Below are positions 51,194 to 59,374 of a stretch of DNA of 64,000 nucleotides, one piece after another. The DNA comes from Flavobacteriaceae bacterium (lineage in GTDB: Bacteria; Bacteroidota; Bacteroidia; Flavobacteriales; Flavobacteriaceae). The notes under the pieces are model-generated. The model was given only the letters and a program-made list of their open reading frames with translations. It made no database searches and was not told the origin of the DNA. How positions within the stretch are numbered: position 1 is the first letter of the stretch; the number at the start of each line of letters is the position of its first letter. The stretch is taken from assembly GCA_016649715.1 (NCBI GenBank), contig JAENXC010000017.1, positions 25,755 through 89,754 of the forward strand, given 5' to 3'. A program made the position numbers and the translations under genes.

Positions 51194-51573
51194 AAGACTA
51201 ATTGTTAGGGATTAAGAAAGGGTATAAATTAAACAAAAAAATATCAAACTTCTCATAATTAATGACTAAGAATTTCCATGTTATAAACGAAATAAAACTG
51301 ATTATATTTAACTTATCATAAACTGTTAATGAATTATTATCTTACTCGCTACTAGTAAAATACATTTATGCTAATACAAACTGATTCACAACAGGTTGTA
51401 TACCGCCTAAGATAATTAATAATGGCACCCCTAACCGTTCCCATGGTTGCTAGAATTAGTTTAGATAGAGCCAGTTTTTTTCTTCCATTTGATCGTAACT
51501 CACAAACATCAACAGGCCATTAAAAATGGTACAATTTAAAAAATAAGTACCTTTATAATTACAAAACACAGTA
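51194..51573. other. intergenic region, divergent promoters expected
   Basis: 380 bases between the divergent cytochrome b-like gene (minus) and GreA-like copy 2 (plus). AT-rich. No frame, no tRNA and no strong hairpin seen. Only the TACCTTTA octamer before the GreA-like gene is recognisable. Confidence 0.6.
51548..51555 (+). promoter_or_regulatory. candidate -7 element of GreA-like copy 2
   Basis: TACCTTTA, 19 bases before the ATG, same octamer and similar surroundings (AAATAA before it) as at 38496. Confidence 0.4.
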
Positions 51574-52080
51574 ATGAGCCGAGGCTTTGTAAAAGAAGGA
51601 GACCAAGAGGAAACACCCATCATCCCCCAACGAGCAGCACTCCCTACTGGGACCACCAATTATGTTACCCCCAGGGGCATGAAACTGTTGCAAACAGAAC
51701 GGGAGCAAATGGAGCACGAACGCGCCACCCTACCTACCACTGACGAACAGCAACGCCGTATAGAACTGGCAGTACTGAACGGCAAGCTGGACTTGTTGAA
51801 CGAGCGCATAGCATCCGCCCGGATATTAGACCCCGCCACTCAGCCTAAAGATGAAGTGCGCTTTGGCGCTACGGTTACCTATAAAATTACATCCTCACCT
51901 ACTCCACAGACCTTTCAGATAGTAGGCGTTGACGAAGCCGATGTGGCCAACAGGAAAATTGCTTTTGTCGCCCCAATCGCCGTGGCGCTCACGGGCCATA
52001 AAGCAGGTGATGTTGTGGAGTTCAAGATGGGCGCGGAGTCCAGGAAACTGGAGATTGTTGGGATTAGGTATGCAATATAA
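51574..52080 (+). CDS. GreA/GreB-family elongation-factor-like protein, copy 2
   Basis: 168 aa. Same layout as copy 1: N-terminal tail MSRGFVKEGDQEETPIIPQR, coiled coil about 40-85 with TTDEQQRRIE at the tip, C-terminal beta domain VRFGATVTYKITSSP ... GHKAGDVVEF. Unlike copy 1 it keeps the GDVVEF stretch typical of GreA and one Asp-Glu at the tip, so it is probably the functional gene. Binds RNA polymerase by family knowledge; whether it rescues stalled complexes is not shown. Confidence 0.87.
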   Translation: MSRGFVKEGDQEETPIIPQRAALPTGTTNYVTPRGMKLLQTEREQMEHERATLPTTDEQQRRIELAVLNGKLDLLNERIASARILDPATQPKDEVRFGATVTYKITSSPTPQTFQIVGVDEADVANRKIAFVAPIAVALTGHKAGDVVEFKMGAESRKLEIVGIRYAI

Positions 52081-52371
52081 TTCTTTACGGACAAGGTCTT
52101 AGAATGCTCAGTGTGACAGCAGAATGCCAATTTGATCCCGAATGTCAGGGTGAGCCCTTCGGCAAGCTCAGGATAAACTAAAGTAGAACCCCTTAGTTAG
52201 AAAGAGATCCATACTGACTACAAAGCAGAATGCCCAGACTGACAATGGGAATTCCCATTAGCTTCTTTATAATTGCAATGAGAATGTCTAGCAGAGCTTC
52301 TCTGTTTTGCCAAATTCTCATAATTAATATCTTGGGAAATAAATGCTTCCCCTTAAAAAAAAACTAACGTT
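52081..52371. repeat. intergenic region with flavobacterial short repeats
   Basis: No gene. Contains GTCAGGGTGAGCCCTTCGGC followed by AAGCTCAGGAT (52145-52173), related to the element at 6439, and several GAATGCC/AGAATG echoes (52120-52130, 52228-52236). A small palindrome TGGGAATTCCCA is at 52246-52257. Confidence 0.5.
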
Positions 52372-52923
52372 ATGACCCGAGCGCTCTATCTTATAGCCTT
52401 AGTTCCACCAGAGGAAATAAGGATAGATATTAAATTGTTCAAAGAGGAAATGAAATCGCGTTTTGGCGCCGCACACGCCCTGAAACTACCGGCCCACATC
52501 ACCTTGCAAATGCCCTTTTGGATGGAACGCGACAACGAAATTATCTTAAAGGAACAGCTGCACGCCCTTGCCGACGCACAGAAACCTTTTCCGGTTCAGT
52601 TGGATGGATTTGGGTGTTTCGCGCCATGCGTCATCTTTGTGGGCGTGGCCAACCCTGCGCCCATTGTGATGCTTCATTCCCAATTGCAGCAGACCTTTCC
52701 CTCGGAATTGTTCGTTAAAGGTCACGAACAACACGCGGAGATACATCCGCACCTTACCATTGCTACCCGTGACCTTGACAAAAAAGATTTCCCAATGGCC
52801 TGGGAGGTTTTTCGCAGCCGTCATTACGCGGCCTCCTTTATAGCCCAAGATTTTTCCCTTTTTAAACACAACGGGAAAATATGGGAAACGGCGCAAACAT
52901 TCTGCTTTGGGAAACCGGGGTGA
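52372..52923 (+). CDS. 2'-5' RNA ligase / LigT-like phosphoesterase family protein
   Basis: 183 aa cytosolic protein of the 2H phosphoesterase superfamily. Both catalytic motifs are visible: HITLQM (about 42-47) and HLTIAT (about 126-131, in HPHLTIAT), spaced as usual. Such enzymes act on cyclic phosphates or 2'-5' bonds in RNA; exact substrate unknown. Length is normal. Confidence 0.88.
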   Translation: MTRALYLIALVPPEEIRIDIKLFKEEMKSRFGAAHALKLPAHITLQMPFWMERDNEIILKEQLHALADAQKPFPVQLDGFGCFAPCVIFVGVANPAPIVMLHSQLQQTFPSELFVKGHEQHAEIHPHLTIATRDLDKKDFPMAWEVFRSRHYAASFIAQDFSLFKHNGKIWETAQTFCFGKPG

Positions 52924-53068
52924 ACAAAACCCACAAAAACACCGAACTCTCTTTGCACCTTTATATCCGCAGTACAAAAAATAGGCAATTGGTTTTTGAA
53001 GATGAATTAATTTTTTTTCCTTTCTATTTTATTTATCCCAAACATAAACCCCGAGAAATAATTTTTAG

Positions 53069-53076
53069 TAATTTTG
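53069..53076 (+). promoter_or_regulatory. Bacteroidetes-type -7 box of a tiny transcription unit
   Basis: TAATTTTG fits TAnnTTTG exactly and ends five bases before the ATG at 53081, so the transcript would be leaderless or nearly so. Confidence 0.5.
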
Positions 53077-53080
53077 CCCT

Positions 53081-53167
53081 ATGGGAGTAGGTACACTAGC
53101 AATCGGAACAGCTATCTTGTTTTTGGCACTATTAATTCTTGTGGAGCTTCAAGAACGATTTAAATAG
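53081..53167 (+). CDS. possible 28-residue membrane peptide
   Basis: Frame MGVGTLAIGTAILFLALLI followed by LVELQERFK and TAG. One hydrophobic helix with a charged C-terminus. It lies between a consensus -7 box and a hairpin terminator at 53198-53226, and would be a whole transcription unit of about 150 bases. No family recognised. The same unit could instead be a small RNA. Confidence 0.5.
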   Translation: MGVGTLAIGTAILFLALLILVELQERFK

Positions 53168-53197
53168 CTTTTTTTATCATTTCTTTAAAAAAAACGA

Positions 53198-53226
53198 TTC
53201 TGGGTTCTTGGCCCAGAAAACTTTTT
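53198..53226 (+). terminator. hairpin terminator
   Basis: TTCTGGG (53198-53204) pairs with CCCAGAA (53212-53218), followed by AACTTTTT. Ends the tiny unit starting near 53081. Confidence 0.75.
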
Positions 53227-53416
53227 ATATCCTTAAAGGTTCTACTACGAAGATAGATGTGGCATTGCACCTATTTACTTTCAATCTTCATTCCATCAGT
53301 CTAGCCTACTGAACAGCTTTTCTTCCAAAGAAAGATCAAAGGAAAAACAATATACTTGTACTTTAGCTGTTAAAATCAATGAATTTAATCTGTAGCCTTC
53401 AAAAAATCACTAATAG

Positions 53417-54346
53417 ATGCGATATATCGGTATAATCTTTCTTTTTTTCTTCACAATAACAGCCTTCGCCCAAAACAAGGAGTATAACTCCGAAGATTTG
53501 AGCATCACTCCTTTGATTGATGGCACATTGATAGTGCCGAATGCGACCGGAAAATTGCCTTTAGCAATACTCATTGGCGGCAGCGGACCTACCGATAGGA
53601 ACGGCAACCAGCAAATGATGGTAAACAACTCCTTGAAATTTCTGGCAGAAGGGCTTTATGAAAACGGCATCGCCACTTTTAGGTACGACAAACGGATTGT
53701 GAAACAGATGAAGCAGCACAATGTTGATGAAAAAAAAATCCGCTTTGGCGACTTTATCGACGATGCCATTGCTGTTCTCAACTATTTTAAGAAGGATAGC
53801 CGATTTTCAAAAATATATTTCATCGGCCATAGCCAAGGTTCATTAATTGGGATGGTTGCCGCGCAGCGCGGTGCCGATGGTTTTGTGTCCATAGCTGGGG
53901 CGGGGCAGGAAATTGATGCAGTAATTGTGGACCAGTTGGCAAAACAAGCACCGGGATTGGAGGAAAACGCCCGGATTGCCTTTGACGACCTTCGTGCCAA
54001 TGGGGTGGCAAATAACTACAGTCCGGGGCTGGCATCCATTTTCAGGAAAGATATCCAACCTTTTATCTACACTTGGATGCAGTATGACCCAAAGGTGGAA
54101 ATAGCAAAACTGAAAATCCCGGTGTTGATAATCAATGGCGATAAGGACATTCAGGTGCAGGTTTCAGAGGCCGAGTTATTGAAAAATGCAAAACCCGATG
54201 CCGAATATAAGATCATTCCCGGTATGAACCACATCTTCAAAAAAATAGAAGGGAATGATTTGGAAAACAGCAAGTCCTATAATATCTACAACCTTCCCGT
54301 AATGCCAGAACTTATTGAAACAGTGAGCAAATTTATTGGGAAGTAG
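53417..54346 (+). CDS. secreted alpha/beta hydrolase (esterase-like)
   Basis: 309 aa. Signal peptide MRYIGIIFLFFFTITAFAQ. Serine hydrolase core: oxyanion region ILIGGSGPTDRNGN (about 51-64), nucleophile elbow GHSQG (about 138-142), acid in INGDKDIQV (about 240) and His in PGMNHIFKK (about 275). The GGSGPTDRNGN loop is typical of the Bacteroidota family of exported alpha/beta hydrolases. Substrate unknown; an acyl or carbohydrate ester is likely. Confidence 0.9.
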   Translation: MRYIGIIFLFFFTITAFAQNKEYNSEDLSITPLIDGTLIVPNATGKLPLAILIGGSGPTDRNGNQQMMVNNSLKFLAEGLYENGIATFRYDKRIVKQMKQHNVDEKKIRFGDFIDDAIAVLNYFKKDSRFSKIYFIGHSQGSLIGMVAAQRGADGFVSIAGAGQEIDAVIVDQLAKQAPGLEENARIAFDDLRANGVANNYSPGLASIFRKDIQPFIYTWMQYDPKVEIAKLKIPVLIINGDKDIQVQVSEAELLKNAKPDAEYKIIPGMNHIFKKIEGNDLENSKSYNIYNLPVMPELIETVSKFIGK

Positions 54347-54447
54347 TTTGAAGGATGTGTAGGAGTTGAGAAGTCTATGAGTTTATAAGTTTAGGGGCAT
54401 GTTGAAACAAAGCATATTCAAAACTATTCATAATTCATAATTCATGA

Positions 54448-54475
54448 TTTTGAATTTTGAATTTTGAATTTTGAA
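54448..54475. repeat. four tandem TTTTGAA heptamers
   Basis: Seven-base unit TTTTGAA repeated four times directly upstream of the DUF819 gene; the ATTCATA repeat at 54426-54443 precedes it. May add or modulate -33 TTG-type promoter contacts. Confidence 0.6.
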
Positions 54476-54508
54476 TTAAATATGTATTTTGCATGAAAAC
54501 CATCCAAA

Positions 54509-55846
54509 ATGCAAGATACTACCGTCGAGATCATTTCAGACTCCACCCCTCTTTTTACCAACGATACTATAGTTTTTGGTATATTGATGATAGCCTTGGG
54601 CTTCATTTTTTACACTTCTTCACGCGAAGATGGCTTTTGGAAAAAATTCTACGGGGTTGTTCCCGCACTATTTATAGCCTATTTTATTCCTGCATTGTTG
54701 ACCACTTCCGGCATTATTTCCCCCGAATGGATTTCTATTTCTGAAACTGGCGAGGCAACGGTTGGAAAATCTAATATATACTATATGTCCAGCCGGTATT
54801 TATTGCCCGCCGCTTTGGTGCTGATGACGCTGAGCATAGACTTAAAAGGGGTTTTCAATCTGGGACCAAAAGCATTGATTATGTTTTTGGCAGGAACCTT
54901 TGGGATTATTATTGGGGGTCCAGTAGCTGTTTTGATTGTGGGAACCATTCATCCCGAAGCCGTTGGCGGAGTGGGTGCCGATGCTGTTTGGCGCGGGCTT
55001 TCAACATTGGCGGGAAGTTGGATTGGCGGCGGTGCGAACCAAACCGCAATGCTCGAAATCTACGGCTACAACCAAAAACTCTACGGTGGGATGGTCTTTG
55101 TAGATATTGTGGTCGCGAATATTTGGATGGCGGTGATTCTCTTCGGAATTGGGAAATCCGAAAAAATTGACAAATGGCTGAAAGCAGATACTTCGGCCAT
55201 AGAAAGCCTAAAAGAAAAAGTTTCTGAGTACTCCAAAAAAGTGGATAGAAACCCAAGCTTGACAGATTTGATGATTCTTGCCGCCATCGCTTTCGGGACG
55301 GTAAGTTTTGCACATTTGAGTGGCGACTTTTTGAGTTCGTTTTTCACTTCGGTGGTAGATGGAATTCCTAAAGGTATAACCCGTAATATTTTCACATTTC
55401 TCGATTCCAGTTTCTTTTGGATGATAACTATTACAACCATCATTGGGGTTTTGCTCTCCTTTACCAAAGCGAAAAGGTATGAGGGAGCGGGAGCGAGTAA
55501 ATTTGGGAGTGTGTTCATTTATATTTTGGTGGCGAGTATTGGAATGAAAATGGACTTGACCTTGATTTTTGACAATATGTGGCTTATAGTAATTGGTTTA
55601 GTATGGATGGCGATTCACGCTGGGCTGATGATTTTGGTCGCAAAACAGATCCGTGCGCCCTATTTCTTTTTGGCCGTGGGGAGCCAAGCAAACGTTGGGG
55701 GTGCGGCCTCCGCGCCCATAGTGGCCTCCGCTTTTCACCCTTCATTGGCAACTGTTGGGGTTTTGTTGGCGGTGTTTGGGTATGCCATCGGGACGGTGGG
55801 CGCAATTTTATGTGCGGTGTTTATGCAATTGGCTTCGGCGGGTTAA
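54509..55846 (+). CDS. DUF819-family membrane transporter
   Basis: 445 aa, about ten to twelve membrane helices. Motifs typical of the DUF819/YjcL type: GVGADAVWRGLSTLAGSWIGGGANQTAM (about 153-180; positions quoted for the whole motif) and a late AVGSQANVGGAASAPIVASAF stretch (about 390-410), the inverted repeat of the first. This suggests a secondary transporter fold; substrate unknown. Followed by an intergenic repeat-rich region (55847-56064). Confidence 0.9.
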   Translation: MQDTTVEIISDSTPLFTNDTIVFGILMIALGFIFYTSSREDGFWKKFYGVVPALFIAYFIPALLTTSGIISPEWISISETGEATVGKSNIYYMSSRYLLPAALVLMTLSIDLKGVFNLGPKALIMFLAGTFGIIIGGPVAVLIVGTIHPEAVGGVGADAVWRGLSTLAGSWIGGGANQTAMLEIYGYNQKLYGGMVFVDIVVANIWMAVILFGIGKSEKIDKWLKADTSAIESLKEKVSEYSKKVDRNPSLTDLMILAAIAFGTVSFAHLSGDFLSSFFTSVVDGIPKGITRNIFTFLDSSFFWMITITTIIGVLLSFTKAKRYEGAGASKFGSVFIYILVASIGMKMDLTLIFDNMWLIVIGLVWMAIHAGLMILVAKQIRAPYFFLAVGSQANVGGAASAPIVASAFHPSLATVGVLLAVFGYAIGTVGAILCAVFMQLASAG

Positions 55847-56002
55847 ACTGGTTTAAAATTCAAGATTCAAAGTTTCAAGGTGCAGGTTTCAGGTTTCAGT
55901 TTTGTCCATTTTTAAAAAAGGGCAATCAATGTTCAATTAATTCATTATAAATAATGAAACCTTTAAAACATTTTGTTCCAATATTTTTTCAGAAAAAACA
56001 CT

Positions 56003-56010
56003 CATCTTTG
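56003..56010 (+). promoter_or_regulatory. candidate -7 box of the DUF4369 gene
   Basis: CATCTTTG followed by CACC, one base off TAnnTTTG, 54 bases upstream of the ATG; the hairpin CTTCG/CGAAG follows in the leader at 56015-56029. Confidence 0.45.
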
Positions 56011-56064
56011 CACCTTCGTAAACCGAAGCTATTTCAGCGTAGGTTTAATCAATAATAATTTTAA

Positions 56065-56778
56065 ATGAAGTATTTTCTTACCCTTATAATCGCGTTTATA
56101 ACACTCATTGGGTGTTCTTCAGATACGGAAATGATGAACCTTACAGGAACCGTGAAAGGTCTGAAAAAAGGGACACTCCTGCTCCAAAAATTTGAGGATA
56201 CTGCTTTGGTTACCGTAGATTCTGTTGTAGTGGACGGCAGTTCAGATTTTTCCTTTTCTAAAAAAATTGAAAGCCCCGAAATTTATTATCTATTTGTCCG
56301 GTTAAAGGATGGAACGCTGCGCGACGATCGAATTGCTTTTTTTGCAGAAAATGGCGAAATGAACATTAAAACCAACCTGAACCATTTTGGAAGTGCAGCC
56401 GTGGTAAAAGGTTCAATAAACGATAGTATTTTAAGGGAATACGATAAATTGAAGCAACGTTATATCACCAAAAATCTGGAATATGTGGAACAACGGTTCC
56501 AAAAAGATAAAAGGAATAGCGATTCTTTGGAAATGGAGCTAAACCGAAAACAAAAGGCATTGGTTTCCAGTAAATATTTAGCGACAATCAACTTTGCATT
56601 AAATAATAAAGAGCACGAAGTGGCGCCCTATTTGATGCTTAGCGAAGCATATAATGCGAATAAAAAATATCTGGACACCGTTTATAACGCATTGCCACAA
56701 AAAATAAAAGACTCCAAATACGGTATCGAATTGGAGTCATTTATAGTAAATCGGAAAAAAACAGATACTGTTTTATAG
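56065..56778 (+). CDS. DUF4369-like lipoprotein
   Basis: 237 aa. Lipobox LIGC (Cys near 17). The N-terminal part (about 25-105) is a beta domain of DUF4369 type (NLTGTVKGLKKGTLLLQKFED) that in longer relatives precedes a thioredoxin; no thioredoxin domain is present here. The second half is helical and Lys-rich. Stop overlaps that of the convergent gene at 56773 by six bases. Confidence 0.82.
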   Translation: MKYFLTLIIAFITLIGCSSDTEMMNLTGTVKGLKKGTLLLQKFEDTALVTVDSVVVDGSSDFSFSKKIESPEIYYLFVRLKDGTLRDDRIAFFAENGEMNIKTNLNHFGSAAVVKGSINDSILREYDKLKQRYITKNLEYVEQRFQKDKRNSDSLEMELNRKQKALVSSKYLATINFALNNKEHEVAPYLMLSEAYNANKKYLDTVYNALPQKIKDSKYGIELESFIVNRKKTDTVL

Positions 56779-57039
56779 TGCGTTTATCTTATCGATAAGC
56801 TTTCTGCCGCGCTCTTCAAGCTCAACGTTCACAGCTTTGAAATGTTTCTTTTTGTTTTCAACATCCTTTTGGTTCACTTTTGTAATCAGTTCATCAAAAG
56901 TAGAAATTGCTTCATCTATAAGTGTTTCAGCCTTTTTGTTGTCTTTGTCTGCATTGGTCAGTTCCCAAATATAAACTGCTTCAATAATATCGCCCAACAC
57001 ATAGTTGATGTCTTTTTTTAAATCTCTTACGTTTGCCAT
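56773..57039 (-). CDS. conserved small helical protein, 88 aa
   Basis: Soluble, all-helical, acidic. ANVRDLKKDINYVLGDIIE and later KKKHFKAVNVELEERGRKLID. Proteins like this occur in many flavobacteria; function unknown. Converges on the DUF4369 gene. The AT-rich repeat TATTGTTTATTGCTATTATT lies upstream at 57044-57100. Confidence 0.8.
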   Translation of the reverse strand: MANVRDLKKDINYVLGDIIEAVYIWELTNADKDNKKAETLIDEAISTFDELITKVNQKDVENKKKHFKAVNVELEERGRKLIDKINAL

Positions 57040-57135
57040 TTTATTCTTTATTGTTTATTACTATTATTTATTGCTATTGTTTATTGCTATTATTTATTCT
57101 TGGTAATTTTTTAAATCGGGCAAAGGTACGAACAT

Positions 57136-58134
57136 TTAAGGAATGTACACTTCCAAAAAGCTTGCGGAATTTGTAGTAAATTTTATTTCAGGCAATTGCG
57201 CGGGAACGAGGATGGTTTCCCCTTTCTTTATTTCTTCTGAAAAATCATCGGTTTCAATTGTAGCAGTGCCTTCCAAACACATATAGACGGTGAATGATGG
57301 GGTTTCTTCCAAATCGCGAATGTAATTTTTGGAAAGAATAAGTTTGTTGACCGTAAAGAAATCGGTGGCTCCAATAAGTATGGGCGTATTTTCCTGCCTG
57401 CCAGCAGGCACGGTCTCTTCGGAATAGTCCAATTTTGTTTTAGATGGTGAAAAATTTATTGCTTCCAAAGCCAAATCAGTGTGCAGCTCGCGCATTTGCC
57501 CGTTGGTGTCTGGCCGATCCCAATCATAGATGCGATAGGTTATATCTGAAGTCTGTTGAATTTCTGCCAATAAAACCCCTGCACCAATGGCGTGAACGGT
57601 CCCAGGTTTTAGAATAAATGCATCTCCTTTTTTTACCTCTTCGGAATTCAGGATTTCTGTGATTCTACTTTCCGAAAGTGATTTTAAATACTTTTCCCTG
57701 TGCATGGTTTTGTTGAAACCAAGGATAAGTCTTCCGTTTTTTTCAACATCAATTATGTACCACATTTCAGTTTTGCCGAAGGAGTTATGTCTTTTTTTTG
57801 CCAAAGCATCATCGGGATGGACCTGAACGGAAAGGTCTTCGCGGGCATCTATAAATTTGAACAGCAGCGGAAAGGTGTTTCCAAAATCGTTGTACACTTT
57901 CTCGCCAACTAATTTTTCTTTATAATTCTCCAACAACCAATTAAGAGTTCTTCCTTTGAAGGGCCCATTTGCTATTTCGGAAACGTTTTCGGCAACACCA
58001 GAGATTTCCCAACTTTCACCAATTTTTCTCTTTCCTTCTTTTTGAAACAATTTGTTCAATTTAGTACCGCCCCATACTTTTTGTTTCAGTATAGGTTCAA
58101 ACTTTAGTGGATATAAAGGTGAAATGGTAATCAT
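57136..58134 (-). CDS. manA: type I mannose-6-phosphate isomerase
   Basis: Cytosolic zinc enzyme interconverting mannose 6-phosphate and fructose 6-phosphate. 332 aa from the ATG at 58134 (MITISPLYPLKFEPILKQKVWGG), whose A shares the stop of the queD gene; the longer frame to 58230 is not needed. Zinc ligands Gln/His/Glu/His in VQVHPDD (about 100) and GKTEMWYI (about 114), and the late PGTVHAIGAG (about 174-183). The palindromic repeat at 57393-57410 is translated as VPAGRQENT in a surface segment. Cotranscribed with queD and idi. Confidence 0.93.
   Translation of the reverse strand: MITISPLYPLKFEPILKQKVWGGTKLNKLFQKEGKRKIGESWEISGVAENVSEIANGPFKGRTLNWLLENYKEKLVGEKVYNDFGNTFPLLFKFIDAREDLSVQVHPDDALAKKRHNSFGKTEMWYIIDVEKNGRLILGFNKTMHREKYLKSLSESRITEILNSEEVKKGDAFILKPGTVHAIGAGVLLAEIQQTSDITYRIYDWDRPDTNGQMRELHTDLALEAINFSPSKTKLDYSEETVPAGRQENTPILIGATDFFTVNKLILSKNYIRDLEETPSFTVYMCLEGTATIETDDFSEEIKKGETILVPAQLPEIKFTTNSASFLEVYIP
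57393..57410. repeat. short palindromic repeat inside manA
   Basis: CCTGCCTGCCAGCAGGCA, same family as 1556 and 15123. Read in frame as VPAGRQE. Confidence 0.65.
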
Positions 58135-58544
58135 CAGTGGCCATTGTAAACAACAAAGTTGCGGGGTGTTTCGTATAATTTTACGGAAACGCCGTATTTT
58201 GGATTTATACGGGCTCGTATTTTGTTCCAAATTACCACCGCAATATTTTCAACAGTTGGGTTTAGGTTTTTAAATTCGGGCACTTCAATGTTTAGGTTTT
58301 TATGGTCGAAAGGATCCTCAACTTCTTCCACAATAATTTGGGTCAAGATTTTCAGGTCCATCAAAAAACCGGTTTCGAGGTCTATTTCGCCCGTAATTCC
58401 CACTTCCAATTCGTAATTGTGACCGTGATAATTGGGATTGCTGCATTTGCCAAAAACCTCAAAATTCCTTGCATCGTCCCATTCCTTTTTGAAAAGACGG
58501 TGCGCAGCGTTGAAATGGGCCTTTCTATAAACGGTTAAACTCAT
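58134..58544 (-). CDS. queD: 6-carboxy-tetrahydropterin synthase / PTPS-like
   Basis: 136 aa cytosolic enzyme of the 6-pyruvoyl tetrahydropterin synthase family. Zinc ligands His in FNAAHRLF (about 15) and HGHNY (about 40-44). CSNPNYHGHNYELEV is the usual motif, with the catalytic Cys at about 34. Makes a pterin intermediate for queuosine. Start overlaps the idi stop by four bases (ATGA), and its stop overlaps the manA start by one base. Confidence 0.94.
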   Translation of the reverse strand: MSLTVYRKAHFNAAHRLFKKEWDDARNFEVFGKCSNPNYHGHNYELEVGITGEIDLETGFLMDLKILTQIIVEEVEDPFDHKNLNIEVPEFKNLNPTVENIAVVIWNKIRARINPKYGVSVKLYETPRNFVVYNGH

Positions 58545-59059
58545 ACAAGTAGGTGTTGGTAAAATTTATCAAAAATAATTTTAAACCAGGCTGTGTAAAT
58601 TTCGGGCTTGGCTTGAATGTCTTTTTTCACTTCTTCGAAATCCATCCATTTCCAGGAGGCAACTTCTTCTTTGTTGATATTGGGCGTTCCTTCAAAATTT
58701 CCAACAAGAATATGATCCAGTTCGTGTTCAGTCAACCCATTGTCAAAAGGTGCTTTATAGATGAAGGAAGTGGTTTCCTTCAAATCTGTAACAAAACCCA
58801 TTTCCTCAAACAATCTTCTTTTTCCGGCCTCCAACGAAGATTCACCATCGCGTTGATGGCTGCAGCATGTGTTGGTCCAAAGCCCCGGGGAATGGTATTT
58901 ATGCAATGCCCGTTGTTGCAACATCAGTTCATTTTTGTCATTGAAAACAAAGACCGAAAACGCCCTGTGGAGCACTCCTTTTTCATGAGCTTCCAGTTTT
59001 GGCATAAGCCCTATTTTTTCATCGTTTTCAGTAACAAGTACCACTTGTTCTTCTTTCAT
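58541..59059 (-). CDS. idi: isopentenyl-diphosphate delta-isomerase, type 1
   Basis: 172 aa cytosolic Nudix-fold enzyme that interconverts IPP and DMAPP. Motifs: HKYHSPGLWTNTCCSHQRDGE (catalytic Cys in NTCCSH, about 66-70) and the Nudix-like RRLFEEMGF (about 85-94); the second site residues are in EHELDHILVG (about 113-122). Normal length. First gene of the idi-queD-manA operon. Confidence 0.95.
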   Translation of the reverse strand: MKEEQVVLVTENDEKIGLMPKLEAHEKGVLHRAFSVFVFNDKNELMLQQRALHKYHSPGLWTNTCCSHQRDGESSLEAGKRRLFEEMGFVTDLKETTSFIYKAPFDNGLTEHELDHILVGNFEGTPNINKEEVASWKWMDFEEVKKDIQAKPEIYTAWFKIIFDKFYQHLLV

Positions 59060-59374
59060 TGGTCACAATTGCTATTTTAAACTATGCGTATCGGTACAAA
59101 AATTTTAGTTTCAGAAAATATTTTGTTATAAAAGTTATTAGGTTATTGAGTTACTGAGTTACTGAGTTACTAATGCGAACGGTCTAAATAACCCAGTAAT
59201 TTAATTTACCCTTTATCAATTTCATTGAATTTTCATAAACTTTGGATAATCCATCCTTCGTGGTTTAGCTAAAACCAACTTTTGCCCAAAAGTACGAAAA
59301 GGGAAAGTGTTTTAAAAGCAAAAAGCGCTCAATAGCAAGTATTGAACGCTTTCGCAAAACTCAATCTGGTTAAT
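59060..59374. other. intergenic region with GAGTTACTG repeats
   Basis: 315 bases with no gene. The nonamer GAGTTACTG occurs three times in tandem (59148-59170). The downstream edge holds the terminator of the type IX/gliding operon (59323-59351). Confidence 0.6.
59323..59351 (-). terminator. terminator of the OmpA/SprF/gliding operon
   Basis: On the minus strand: AAGCGTTCAATA pairs with TATTGAGCGCTT across a five-base loop, with one mismatch, followed by TTTGCTTTT. Located about 24-50 bases after the stop at 59375. Confidence 0.8.

Noticed and set aside
58135..58230. 32-residue extension of manA
   Set aside because: It overlaps queD; the ATG at 58134 matches the usual start of the enzyme and overlaps the queD stop by one base.
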